In this document: piece after piece, positions 1 through 11,299 of the stretch | How the letters are laid out: each line of letters opens with the position of its first letter | Numbering within the stretch: the first letter of the stretch is position 1 | Assembly: GCA_015680685.1 (NCBI GenBank) | Contig: MNCI01011532.1 | Location: 1,025,042-1,089,041, forward strand | From: Gnetum montanum | Taxonomy: Eukaryota > Streptophyta > Gnetopsida > Gnetales > Gnetaceae | DNA: 64,000 bases | Reading direction: 5' to 3' | Translations under genes and position numbers: made by a program | The notes under the pieces: generated by a model | What the model saw: only the letters and a program-made list of their open reading frames with translations | Databases searched by the model: none | What the model was told of the DNA's origin: nothing

Positions 1-720
1 TAGATTGATGAACATTTTGTAGAGGAATAGTGGTTGAGAATGAAACAGGAGAATAGGGGTGTTGGTACGCTGAGGACATGACATGGCTACCCATTGTTGA
101 TGTAATCGTAGGTTGCAATGGTGTAGGTGTGATCACGAAGGGAGTAGCAATAGACAACAGGTTCATCCAAAAGGATCGGGTAGGAGGGTTGGTGGTAGGG
201 TTGCTTTGACACCCCCCCATCAGACTTGGAATCTAGCTCTTCCTACCCATCCTACAAAGCCTCATTATGATGAGACATCGTGTCCTACAACTCCCCAAGC
301 CTAAGGACCTAGATTAGTTGATCTAGAAGCCATTGGTTCATTTGTGTTAAGGGGACAGAAACATCAGGAGTAGGAATAAATTCCTTCCCATTATAGTAGG
401 TGAACTCGAAGCTACGCTTCTCTTCTAACTTTTGTGCATCTAAGGGTAGGTTTTCCTGCACCTTAGCACAAAGAAAGTTGTATTGCTCATGTTGTTGGGC
501 CAAGATCTCAGGTCCTCAATTTTGGATCTTGAGGGATTGATGTGGCCCCAACGTTGGGCTAAGTGGTTGTTTGACACCTGTGATGCCTTGAACTGTAAGG
601 GGAACCTCAATGTTAGAGGTGTTAGTAATAGTGCTTGGCGAAGTCATTGTTATAAGCCAAACAGGTTTGCAAATGAGGGAAACAAGGAAATTGCAAGGCA
701 ATCAAAGTCTTTACATCTTG
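1..720 (-). pseudogene. Gag N-terminus of a minus-strand LTR retroelement (partial)
   Basis: Reading down the minus strand from about position 700, an open stretch of 61 codons runs to about 516. It then meets one stop and continues in the same sense from 503 to 309. The peptide is rich in P, S and T, then has a charged segment (KVQENLPLDAQKLEEKRSFE) followed by FTYYNGKEFIPTPD. This resembles the N-terminal head of plant Ty3-type Gag proteins in style, but I cannot name the lineage. It sits below an LTR-like sequence that ends at 1142, so the order LTR, leader, gag on the minus strand is coherent. The rest of the element lies outside the window. At least one stop (about 505-515) and further stops below 309 make it non-functional. 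A host gene is possible but less likely. Confidence 0.45.
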
Positions 721-1578
721 CTGGAATCTAAAGGAACCGTTGGAGTGACCGGTCTATACCACACAATGCGCAAACAACTGTAGAAACATGTCATGTTCAC
801 TCTAGTGCATGATAGGGTACAGAACGCGTGCAAAACTACCATAAAACAAAAGGGTCAAATGATGATCAAATGCTTTATGTCCTATAGGGTTGCAATGGAA
901 CCACCGAAGCGACCAATCTACACCACACGATGCATAAAGAACCACTAGAGGGTGTTGAGTTTACACTAGTGCATGTCGGGGTGCAAAACACTTATGAGAC
1001 TACCGTTTAACACAAAAAAGGACACTAAAGGCCCTCCTTCTAGCACTAGAAAACTGTAGCGACCAAAAATGTTGACGGCTAGAAAAACACTGAGAGGTCT
1101 TTGCTTGTGACAGTCTTGACCTCGTATCTAAATGAGGGGTGTGTTGGAAGTAAAATGGAAATGGGATGCTTTGAACGGTCTAGTTGATCAGACAAGGACT
1201 TAATCGGTGTCACTACACCTTTTGCAAACTTGTAATGTAAAAACAACGTTTATAGCGTAAAATATCGATTATTATATGCGAGAAACCAAAATGATGTAAA
1301 ATGCAATGATAAATAGAAAAAGAAAGTAAACTGTAGTTAAGAAATGCACCGCTTTCAAGACAATAGCTTTACTTTGCCAAAGTGGATACAATCGGTTATG
1401 CAATGCTAGGAAGCACAGAGATCCCAAAAGTAACCAAGACGTTCAAAAGCAAGCCAACAAAGTTTTTTGCCTAAATTTGCCAAGTTTTCCAACTTGTAAA
1501 TTTGCCAATCCTTTTGATTTGCCAACCATGTGCAAAGCTGCTCAAAAATGCCCACCCTTTGAGCATTGCTTGTCGGGG

Positions 1579-1586
1579 TATTTATA
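1579..1586 (-). promoter_or_regulatory. TATA box of the 1142-2770 LTR
   Basis: TATAAATA on the minus strand, in the sequence context CCTATAAATACCCC. It is about 440 bp from the LTR's low end, which is a normal U3/R distance. It is the only good TATA in this LTR-like stretch. Confidence 0.4.
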
Positions 1587-1739
1587 GGACTAAGAACATG
1601 CAAAATATGCAATTCGGATGCCATGTGTCTTGGACCTGCCAGATGTTGATGTGTCCATGTTGCATGGACATGCAAAGTTGATTGATGAGCCTGCCATGCT
1701 ACAATTACGCTATCAGAACTGGAGACGTTGGGATTAGGT

Positions 1740-2520
1740 GTGCCATCAATGCAGATAAGGAGTGAAGCACACCGATGTAGCGTAGCCGCCTGCTACACTA
1801 TGCTACACTATGGAGTGTAGCCATGTTAGCCTAGCATAGCTACTTGCTACACTATGCTACATTGTGTAATGTAGCCTATTTAGTGCAGCGTAGCCATTTG
1901 TTACATTGTGCTATGCCTGTGCTATGCTATGTAGCGTAGCATAGCGTAACCACTAGTTCAAAGAAGGAATATGTGTTAGAGCTAATTGTAAGTGCTGAAA
2001 GCCTTTGAAGTGTTTTGGTTAGCTCTGCATGTTTTCTATGCTACGTTATGCTATGTAGCATAGTGTAGTAGCTGCCTTTAACTGCGATTTACATTGCGAA
2101 CATTTGTTTGAAAATCATGCTAACAATTTGCAACCTTTGCCCTTTACGATGTGAAGCTTGCGAACTTGCTGATCCTACATTCTAAGATGCTTTGTGTTTT
2201 TCTTGCATCATCGCTATGCTGTGCTACACTACGTAGCATAGCAGCCAATGTAGCCTACTTTTTGCTTAATCTGCTACTTTTCTAGTAAGGGGAGCTTTGC
2301 CAAAGGACTTAAAGTTAAGCAAGGCAACTAGTTTTGAAGGCCGGAAGTGCTTGCTTAGTGTAATTGACATCACTAAGTAAGCTGGGCCTTTTTGTCTTAC
2401 TTTTGCTACATTGTGCTATGATGTGTAGCATAGCATAGCGTAGCACTTCATCCTACAACTATCTTTTGAGCCTTGCTACACTACATAGTGTAGCATAGCA
2501 TAGCAAACTTCTTGACTAGA
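1740..2520. repeat. Irregular self-complementary TAGC/GCTAC repeat block
   Basis: Many short units such as GTAGCATAGCGTAGC, GCTACACTATGCTAC and CTACGCTATGCTAC occur in clusters at about 1775-1950, 2035-2070, 2205-2245, 2400-2445 and 2475-2505. They occur in both orientations, so runs can pair with each other as hairpins. Unit spacing is irregular, unlike a satellite. They lie in what looks like the U3 of the minus-strand LTR. Confidence 0.7.
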
Positions 2521-3976
2521 AAACTTTCCAAACTATTTTGCGTAGCCTAAGCATTACCAAAAACCCCACGCATCGCTCCTCAATAGACTACTAGCAGGAT
2601 GAACTACCCTGGTGGGCAGGCTGGTGAGTCCATTGGGCTTGTCAACATTGGAAGTATAAAATTTGCCAAACTGGACAGTCTAAACTCAGAGCATCCATTT
2701 TCTGCCAAACTACCATGATGCCGCCTGAATTCCAAGGACCCGGTGAAGCAAGAATTCCTTGAAAATTAAGGGTGTTTCAACCACATCACTCTAATGTGCA
2801 TGATTGGATTAGTTAAGCCACTTAGGAATGCACATTCCCCTCATCCCATTATAGTCTATGAACATCCACTCCTTCATCCTAATAGCCTCTCATCCCTCAC
2901 ATACTCACAATTGCACATCACTCTGATGCATATGCACTGTGATGCACATGTCATTCTCTTCATATCAATCGCAGAACCCAAGGTGGACGTAACATAACTC
3001 ATCCTATGGAGAGCCTCTATTGTCTACTCAAAGCCCAAGTGAATGGAATACAACTTATCCTTGGGCAGAAACACCTGTCCTATAGAAATGACATGGTTGC
3101 ATTAAAACAAAGCTCATCTACTTGATGGCCAACACCTTGTGGCTAGCATCCAACAATAAGCTAAACCCAACAGAGGTTTGCCTTGTAGCAAAAGAAAAAG
3201 AAAAAAAGTAAAGAAAAGGAAAAACACACACATACAAATAAACAAAAAAATAAAATGTGGACAAGCACATCCCCAAGCAAATTAACAATGTTATAGCTTC
3301 ACAACCAACCCAACCTTAGATCGACTTTGACTCTCTCTTGAGTACTTCGATGACAGGTCAATGTTTTAGGAGCAAGTCACTTCATGCCATGGTCACTGTC
3401 AGTTATATTGACTTTGAATCTTTCATTAGGATAAACTATTTACGTTTTATTTCCTTTACTTACATTTCATCTCCCTAGCATATTGCTTACACACTTTGCC
3501 CTTAGCATATCCTTACCCATAGGACTCCTAAACATGGTGGAACAACACCTAATCTTATATCAATGAGCGATGTTGGTGCCATGCCCATTGTGGTGTTTTG
3601 TGATTCTTTGTTGATGTCTCTCAAGCCACTCCTCTAGAAGTCAACAAAGAGGGGCCATTGAAATACCACAAAATTTCAAGTCTTGGTGTCTTGATTGCAA
3701 ATTTGGCTAAGTATCAAAATGGTGGCACTTTGCCCAAATTTTTCTAAGTGTTGAGTGTAATTAGCTCCAACTACTAGTTTTGAAAATTATTTTTCTAACT
3801 ACTGAGTTACACATCCCACATGTAACATGGGGCAAGCATAGCAGCCAAAGTTAGAAAATTTTTTGAAATTTTTCTGGTTACCTCTGGATATAGAAAATTT
3901 TCTGAATTTTTCTTATGGTCCCACCTATCATACTACCATGTGGCACTCAATCTATGTTTTGTGCTAACCCTAGCCC

Positions 3977-3984
3977 TATAAATG
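3977..3984 (+). promoter_or_regulatory. TATA box in the 5' LTR of element P
   Basis: TATAAATG in the context CCCTATAAATGG. The equivalent in the 3' LTR is TATAAATA at 8099-8106, again after a CCTAG-type context. The shared position supports a real LTR promoter. Confidence 0.5.
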
Positions 3985-4120
3985 GTTGACATTCCTAGAT
4001 GATCGACATTCTCAAACAGTTGGCATTCCCAGGTGGTTGACATTCCTAGGCAGTTATTATTCTCAAATGGTTGGCATTCCTAGGCGGTTGGCATTTTCAA
4101 ATAGTTAGCATTCCTTGTAC
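3984..4120 (+). repeat. Minisatellite GGTTGACATTCCTAG
   Basis: About seven imperfect units of 17-20 bp, of the type GGTTGGCATTCCTAGGCGG, lie directly after the TATA box. This would place them in the transcribed R or leader region. The 3' LTR has only a hint of the same motif (near 8135-8165). Confidence 0.7.
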
Positions 4121-4856
4121 ATGAGCATTTTTAGCACTTGGCATTTGACATTTAACATTGAGCATTTTGGGTGAACAAGACCCAAAAGCACTAGTAGAGA
4201 GGTAGAGTTGCACATCACAGTCCACTGCAGCCCCATTGTAGCCTTGTAGAACACCACACGATATATTGTGTTGGCTAACTCAGTAGGCATGGTTCATCAC
4301 GGTGAGTGGTAGAATTCATGGCCCAACATCATCAAGACTATGACTACACTTCCACTGTGCGTGTTGTACCCTATGTACCTTCTAAGACATTTTTTGAGTT
4401 AACTACATCCCCATTTGGGGTAGAGTTCCATTTCTCTCTCCTATTTCTAGCATTTTCTTACATTTTTCTTATGTCTTTTCACACTTTTTCATGCATTGTC
4501 ACATTGTACTACACTCGAGTGGTAGTCTCCATGAGTTGACACTCATTTTTCGGTTAAAACCCTTGGCTACGCTCACCCCCATTCTGTGGCTATGCTCTAC
4601 ACTTAGCACTGTGAAGCACCACTTTGATACTTAGCATTGTTTCATGTTGTTTACACTTGAATTTCAGCTAACCATGCCACCCCCTAGTTGTACCCACTGC
4701 CTTGGTTGCAACCGACAAAATTCCTATTCGATTGACAAGACTATTTAGGGTGCTCCGCCTCCATTTCTAGCAAGTCCCTCATGCGCAGGTGGGGTTAAGG
4801 TTTTGTGTTTGTTGATCCCTCGATGATTCCAACCACCAACATTTTCAATCATTATA

Positions 4857-5280
4857 GACAAGATGCCATGTAGCCTTGTTTATGGGTCCAAAGCTATTTT
4901 GCCTCTTGAATTGCAGGTCCCATGGCTTAGTGTAATCCTCTTAAGCTTCATTGACAAGGCTCAAAATGATGAGTTGAGAACCATGGGACTTTACTTGATA
5001 GTGGAGGAGCACATGTAGACACTTGATTGTATCGAGTGGTACCAATAAACACAACAACAGAAGCACCATCATAATCGGCATCAATGCCTGACCAAGAAAG
5101 GAAACCTAGTCCTCAAAGCTGTTCACGAATCTGCAAACAAATTCTGAGCCAAGTAGGAAGGGCCTTTCTTAGTTGTCAAGGCCTATGACAATGGAGCATT
5201 CAAGCTTGTTGACCACGATGGTAATGAATTTGCCAATCTAGTGAACCACTCGTACTTGAAGCCTTACCATGCCTAGTATG
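4857..5280 (+). pseudogene. Integrase C-terminal fragment of element P
   Basis: Translation on the plus strand gives LVYGSKAILPLELQVP, the segment that in plant Ty3 integrases follows the catalytic core. A basic stretch and the GPFLVVKAYDNGAFKLVD block follow, then an ending like LVNHSYLKPYHA. These are the C-terminal binding-domain landmarks of plant Tat/Athila-type integrase. No D, D or E catalytic residue is present, because the fragment starts after the core. Stops interrupt it near 5014-5050 and 5145. No chromodomain is visible. Confidence 0.75.
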
Positions 5281-5299
5281 TAACACCTCATCACGATAA

Positions 5300-5670
5300 A
5301 GAAAGGTAAGCAATAGTCTGCTATGACTCTAAATTGGTATAGATAGTTCGCTATGACTTTAAATTGGTACAGATAGTCTGCTAGGATTATAAACTAGCAT
5401 AGACAATTTTGCTATGACTATAAATTGGCATACACTGTCTGCTATGATACTAAATTGGCATAGCTCATCCTGGGGTCATGATGTTGAATTGGCACAACAT
5501 CCACCATTCGCTACGATGTTAAACTAGTGCATAGTAGGCTTCTAAGACTTTAAACTAGCACATCATGGTCTACCAGGACCTTAAACTAGGCTCATAGTCT
5601 ACTAGGACCTTAAACTAGCAAAGCATGTAGTTTACCAAGACCTTGAACTGGGTTCATAGTACAGCACACA
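5300..5670 (+). repeat. Tandem repeats in the 3' UTR of element P
   Basis: About nine diverging units of roughly 35-45 bp, with the core TCTGCTATGACTTTAAATTG, run directly after the integrase end. Later units change to CTAGGACCTTAAACTAG. Tandem repeats between integrase and the 3' LTR are a known habit of Tat-lineage elements. Confidence 0.75.
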
Positions 5671-5739
5671 TAGTTTTATAGACATATGAGTGATAATACT
5701 TCCAACTCCACACCATGTACCTACATGTTATGGGTGGGG

Positions 5740-6260
5740 CAGGAACATTACAGTTCTAGAATTGGGTTCCTATCATTGGGAGAGGCCTCTGGAACATTTG
5801 TAGCATTACCACCCCTTGGCATTTTTTTGATCATTTGGAACCACCCTTGGCCATTTTGCTGATCTTTCGAAGCTCCTATCATCATCGCTAGCACTACCAG
5901 CTCTAAGCCATTCTTGTTGCACTACCAGCTTTGGGTGGCACTTGTAGCATTACCAGCCTTGGGCATTTTGTTGGTATCCTAAGCTCCTGTAAGTAGAGGC
6001 CTCTAAAACATTTGTAGCATTATGGCCCCTATTATGTTGCTAATTTTCCCTTGGGCTCTTGCCATTGTTGGGGCTCTCAAGCACCTGTAGCATCATCACC
6101 CTTGGCACTTTTCTTGGCTTTTCAAACACTTGTAGATGATTCAGGTATTGCAACATTAGTAGCATCCTTACATCTAGTAGTTTACTCTCCTCTCATGTTG
6201 TATGGTTGTTTCTTGTTTTCTCTATGTTGTGTTTGTAGGATGAAGCCCTGGAAGTGGTCA
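5740..6260 (+). repeat. Second degenerate repeat array in the 3' UTR of element P
   Basis: Irregular repetition of GTAGCATTACCACC / CTTGGCATTTTTTTG units with a period of roughly 40-70 bp. It fills the stretch between the first array and the 3' LTR. No coding potential is seen. Confidence 0.55.
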
Positions 6261-6268
6261 TGCAGAGA

Positions 6269-8765
6269 TGCACTTCATTGAAGTAGCAGGTTACCACATT
6301 GCTCAAATGTACATGATTAGACTAGCTAAGCTACTCAAGAGTGCACATCCCTATTTACCTTGCTATAGCCTACTTGCATTCACCCCTTTTACCTTGCATT
6401 TCTCCACCTTTCTCTACATCATCGAGCTTGCAAATTGCTTTGATGCACATGGCACCTTCTCTAAGTCAACTGTAGAACCCATGGTAGCATAATGCAACTC
6501 TTCCCATGTGGAGACTCTATGGATTGGTCAAAGCCTAAGTGGATGTAACACAACTTATCTCATAGAGGAAACACATGTCCTATAGATGCAACATGATTGC
6601 CTCAAGGAAAAGCCTATTAGGTGGCACACAATTCACTTAATGGAAAGCATCCTACAACTAGCATTTCACAATGTGTAGAATCTAAAGCAAGTTTGCCTTG
6701 CAACCACAAAAGAAAAAAACACAAAAAAGAAAAAAAAAAGCAAAGAAAGAACAAAGTAGCAAAGTTGCAATTTCACAACAAGTCTAACCTTGAATCTGCA
6801 CCGACCTTCTCATAAGCACTTTAATGAGAGGTCACAATTTCAAGGGCAAGCTATTCTGGTGTAATGGATGCTTACTCTTTCATAAGCATTCTAATGAGAG
6901 GTCATTGTTTTGGCGACAAGCCACCCTGGTGCTACACCTTGCAGTATCACACTATTTGTAGTTCATTCCCTTATTATCTCCTAGTACATTCCCTACACCA
7001 TTTTCCTCGAGCATATTGTTACCCTTAGCACTCTTGAGCGTGGTGAAATAACCTATGATTTGGTACTAACAAGCAATGTTGGTGTTAGGCCTATTGTGGT
7101 GTTTTATCGTTCTTTGTTGATGTCTCTTAGGCCACTCCTTCAAGCATCAATAAAGAGGGGTCAATGAAACACCATCAAATTTTGGCCACTGGGTCTTAAC
7201 TACAAATTTGTCTACATGTCAGGACTAGGCAAATTGTTTTTAAGTGTTGGGCCTATGCTCCTCATTTGTAGGACTCTGCAACACAAGACTAAATTTGCAA
7301 GATTCTTTTAAGTGTTAACAATAGCTACAAAATTTTCTAAGTGTCTTGACTATGCTCTTACTACTGGGACTATGCTCTAGAGTGTAGTTAGCACACCAAT
7401 GGCTAGTTTTGTAAGTTTGGCTAAGTGTCAAGCTAGAAGCAATTAAGTTTGGTTGGCATGGAAGAAATAGTTTGGCAAATTTTCTAACTTTTAAGATGAT
7501 GCTTCCTACTATGCTCCAAAGTGTAGTCAGTGTAGTTTGCATGAAGAAATCAATTTTTGCCAAATTTTTCTAAGTGTTAGGGCTGCACTCTCATTGCCAG
7601 GACTATGCTCTAGAGCGTAGTTAGCACTAGATCTCACTTTTTGCAAAATTTGTCTAGCTGTTGGACTATGATCTAGAGTGTAGTCAGTTTAGTCTTGTAG
7701 GATTGTCTCCAAAAGCCTCTAGAACTTAGTGTCGGCCTTGATTTTAGCTCGAACATTCTTTCGGCAAGCAAGATCAGCAATTTGCATTTCATTTGCAACC
7801 CCCATTTGCCTCCAAATTGTACTTATGCTCAACCCATTCAAGAGAGTGAACAACATAGTCCCGAAGCGTAGTCTTCAAAACTACACTATTTTGCATTGTT
7901 TTCAAGTACATTGCGGTCTATTCAACACACACATGCAATCTTGACAATGTAGTCATAGTTTGGTAGTCTCACAGGGTTTATTAGAGCATATTCGCATAAC
8001 ACCATGTGCTTCAGTGGGAGCATAGTTAGGGCTAACATAGTCTCAACTACCCCTTTGCCATGTGACACCTGATCCATGATTCATGCTAATCCTAGGCTTA
8101 TAAATACCCCAGCGCTCAACACTTTAGGGGTTGGCAAATTTGAGAATTGGCATTCTTGGCATCCTTACATTCAAGTACACTTGGCACTTTGGTAGACACC
8201 ATTGCATACCACTGTATCATTGTTGCACACCACTCAACACACCACAAACAACTATAGCCCATGCAGCACTATAGTAGCCAACCTAGCAGGCCCAAACTTT
8301 ATAGCAGATGTTAATTTTCCCAACCCAAATACCTTGAGACTGTGAGTATGCTACCTATTGCACATGTTTGTACATCGCATACTTCCTCACCTTTTCTTTC
8401 ATATTAACTACACTCCCCACTCCATTGGGGGTGGTGCCGCTTTCTCTCTCGCTCAGATCCTGCACATTTTAAGCATTTTCTCTCGCATTTTCGCTATTTT
8501 CTACATAGATTCGTGCATTTGCACCCTTGTTTTACACTGAAAATCTCAACTATGCTTACCCTAGTTGACACAGTGGACGTTGCAAACATTGTGCAAACCC
8601 TTAGCATTCATTTTTGGTGTAACACTTCGTAAGTCCCAATTTGATTGACAAAACCATCCTAGGCACCTTGCCCTCGTTTCTAGCAAACCCTCACATGGAC
8701 ACAAGGTCAAGCTGTATAACTACGAACCTCTTGGTGTACTGTTCCAACCTTCAATGTTTTCAGTC
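6269..8765 (+). repeat. 3' LTR of element P
   Basis: Diverged copy of 2771-4856, with the TATA box at 8099-8106. It is longer than the 5' copy, mainly because 7200-8040 contains several repeats of phrases such as CTATGCTCTAGAGTGTAGT. Confidence 0.65.
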
Positions 8766-9420
8766 TAAGTGAAAGCTGCAATGATGGAAAGCAATCTCAA
8801 TCTTTATGTCTATCATGAACCATGTCCAAGTACACTTTACTTGAATGAAGACTTTGGATAATTGCTCAACATGACACTGCAGGCATTCACTCTATTGGTA
8901 AAGCTATGAAAACAAACTACGAGAGCCTACCTAGGGATGGAATGAAAAAGTTGTTCGATTGTGTGCCTAAGTGTCTTATTTATAGGCAAGCACATGTGGA
9001 GCAATATCAAATATCCAACATTGAAGCTTGTGCCCTAATTCCCAGGATCTCATATTGTGGAGCAATATCAAATATCCAACATTGAAGCTTGTGCCCTAAT
9101 TCCTAGGATCTGATATTGTGGCTTCGATATTGGATGCCCAATATCGTAGCTATGGTAAAATGTAGTTCATCAGTTTGAAATATAAACTCAAGTTTTTATG
9201 CAAGGGTTATTATTTTTAAAATATAAATACAAAAGTACGTTAAAACTAAAATTTTATTTCGTTTGTACTAAGAAAGTATAGTGCTTTAATATAAAATACC
9301 CTAATTTTAGATTATAGAAAGTAAAAAGAAAACACAAATTGAAACCGAAAACACAAACTAAAATGGTATGGTAAAGAAATGGAAACGAAAAAACAAAAAA
9401 ACTAAATTAACAAACAAAAA
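8766..9420. other. Unassigned AT-rich stretch with a 61-bp tandem duplication
   Basis: Two 61-bp units, 8995-9055 and 9056-9116, differ at only a few bases. A minus-strand TATA-like TATAAATA lies just below, near 8972-8982. The units start with TGTGGAGCAATATC and end near GATATTGTGG, so CAATATC and GATATTG can pair. The rest to 9420 is AT-rich with no recognised gene. It could be part of an LTR whose partner is outside the window. Confidence 0.5.
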
Positions 9421-9930
9421 CGCACCGACTGACCATGCTAGCACTGGCTTAGTTGACGAGCACAATGTGGCCATCATGTCCAGGGCTTTACTCTGCAATA
9501 CGGCTTTACTTTGATATTCACTGTTGGCTTCACGAAATCCGTACGCGATGCAGCAATCAGAGCCACGATCTTCAAATTTTTGTTCATGGCCTTTTGCGCC
9601 AAAAATGGCAGGAACGACAGAGTCAACAACGCCACCAGATTTCTGCGGAAGACCTGCAATTTGCATACGCCCATGGAATCCACTGCATTCCCCTTTTGTT
9701 CAGCAATTCAGGAAGATGATCATTCACGCGCCTCGAAAACGCTGTCGCTTTTATCCTCGCTTAAGTTTCTCTTTGTGCCATGCAATCACATCTGTGTTTC
9801 AACATTTATAACTTTGGCTGTAGTCAATCCCATTGCAGCTTTTTTTAATACCATCTGTGCTAGACTTTGCGATACCCAAGAGATTTATGAACCATTATTT
9901 TCAATTTTTGATGATTAACTGGTACATTGG
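9420..9930. other. Unresolved block open in several frames
   Basis: This 500-bp block is richer in GC and CpG than its surroundings. It is open over 60-135 codons in at least two plus-strand and two minus-strand frames. The longest is 135 codons on the plus strand (9511-9918). I recognise no family in any frame. The preserved CpG content suggests a once unmethylated host gene or promoter rather than an old retroelement. Multi-frame openness means no frame can be chosen. Confidence 0.3.
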
Positions 9931-10718
9931 CGACATCACGAACCACTAGAGTAGCAGCAATCCAACGCTGGATTGTCAGTTTCAATCCATAGACACCAGC
10001 GATATCACGTATTACGTTATCACTCAACCAAAGCTTACATCGTCTATCTAATCACATTACAATAATCTATCTAATCACATTACGGTAATCGTAATAATGT
10101 ATGGAACTTAACGGTCTGAATCCACGAAAAATTATAAAACGAGCGTGGTCAAGGTCAACTCGCTTTCACCGAAACTCGTTCCGAGGTCCGTTTAATAAAT
10201 TAGTTGGTTTCGATGTAACTGGAGTAGTGTCAGCCTAAAAACTAACAAGTGCAACCAGATAAGTTTGGTAGGAAATAAGGTTACGAACTTTGTTTAGAAA
10301 TAAGCTGAGGAAGCCTGGCCATGTTCTATTGTGTCACTATGTGACCTTAAAGAAATATAGAAATTTATATTTCAATGTTACCTAGTAAAATTGAACATGT
10401 AATATGAGGTAATCATATGAGGTTATCAGGCAAAGAGGCAAAGACAAGTACCATTAGGCTAACAAATCATTGTTGACTTGTGAAGATGCAATGGTGTTGG
10501 AACCTAAAATAATACAAAATTGAAAACTATCACACAAACAAAAAATTGTAAACCCAAAATCCTAATTTAGTTTCTTTGTTTACAAAATAGAAAATTCTAA
10601 TTTGATTTCTTTAATTAGTCTAATTTCCAACTTGGGATATCTAGTTTTGGCCAAGAGGCCAATCCGTTCAGCACCAGACGGATTAGCCTAAGATATTCAA
10701 GAAATCTGTTATTTTACC
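9931..10718. other. Non-coding stretch
   Basis: AT-rich, with a short tandem repeat TCTATCTAATCACATTAC near 10035-10082. No gene or element is recognised. Confidence 0.5.
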
Positions 10719-11045
10719 CTATTCTCTTAAAGGTGCTACTGAGACACAAATAGAATCAATCCCTCTTGAAGCTGTGGCCCATCCATCTGAAGTTTCAGTA
10801 GTTGAGTCGTCAATTGCCAGGTGCACTCCGATGGCATCTACAAAGTCACCAGAGCTACCAAAGAAACCCAGAATTTTATAACCCCGATTGGGGAGATTCG
10901 AACTGGAAACCGCTTGGACGCTCAAATGGACCCACAGTTTTCAACATATTGTAGATGCCCTTGTGCTTACAACATATTCGTTCGCGTAGTCCAGCTCCAG
11001 CTCAATCTGACCCGTATCAATATTTGCGTGCCCAGAATTCAGAAA
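10719..11045 (-). pseudogene. Jacalin-related lectin domain fragment
   Basis: On the minus strand, IELELDYANEYVV (about 11015-10977) matches the 'LDYPxEY' strand of jacalin-related lectins, which bind mannose or galactose. Further on, GYKILGFFGSSGDF and VDAIGVHL match the C-terminal GxxGxSG...DAIGVYL sugar-binding strand. Both parts lie in one frame, separated by a single TGA (near 10939). The usual middle of the domain, about 30-40 residues with the SLxFxTN and GPFG strands, is missing or unrecognisable, so this is a broken or partial domain. The frame stays open after the domain to 10719. The LTR of E3 starts about 110 bp upstream on this strand, so E3 may have separated the fragment from the rest of its gene. 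Confidence 0.65.
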
Positions 11046-11299
11046 TAAAAAAGCTATATTGAAAAAACGAAAGGTAAACCCAACCTGTTTGAATATAGCT
11101 ATGAATCGAAAATAAGGAAAGAAAAGTAAAAACACATGGAAATCAAGCATACACAGTATGCACCGATGCAAAAATTTGGTTCACAACAATACCTGAAAAA
11201 CTAGTTTAGAGAGACCACTGGTTAGGGTGCCTCCTTGAGTATGGTAACCGGGAACAGTTTCAAGTGGAATGACAACGCTTCAATAAAATTGAATTAATA

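Larger units (their letters stand above)
1142..2770 (-). repeat. LTR of the minus-strand element at the window start
   Basis: The low end begins TGTTGGAAG, a usual TG terminus for an LTR read on either strand. A minus-strand TATA box (TATAAATA) lies at 1579-1586. The LTR identity is inferred from its position upstream of the gag-like reading frame. No second copy of this LTR is in the window, so the high end is unknown and may lie beyond the plus-strand remnant that starts near 2771. Confidence 0.4.
2771..4856 (+). repeat. 5' LTR of element P
   Basis: Diverged direct repeat of 6269-8765. It contains a TATA box at 3977-3984 (TATAAATG) followed by a minisatellite. The start is set by where similarity to the 3' copy begins; the exact TG terminus cannot be fixed. 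Confidence 0.65.
2771..8765 (+). mobile_element. Internally deleted plus-strand Ty3 LTR retrotransposon (element P)
   Basis: Two long direct repeats, about 2771-4856 and 6269-8765, enclose only an integrase C-terminus and a repetitive 3' UTR. Matching landmarks in the two repeats are CATGATTGGATTAG / CATGATTAGACTAG near the start, GTTCTTTGTTGATGTCTC (near 3600 and 7110), a TATA box, and TTTCTAGCAA near the end. Both repeats are strongly diverged, so boundaries are good to some tens of bases only. Gag, protease, RT and RNase H are missing. The 5' LTR runs straight into integrase sequence, so the whole front of the element was deleted, perhaps by illegitimate recombination. The orientation follows from the integrase reading frame and the TATA boxes. 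Confidence 0.7.

Noticed and set aside
5300-6260. CRISPR-like repeats
   Set aside because: The units are degenerate, have no constant spacer length, and lie in the 3' UTR of a plant retrotransposon.
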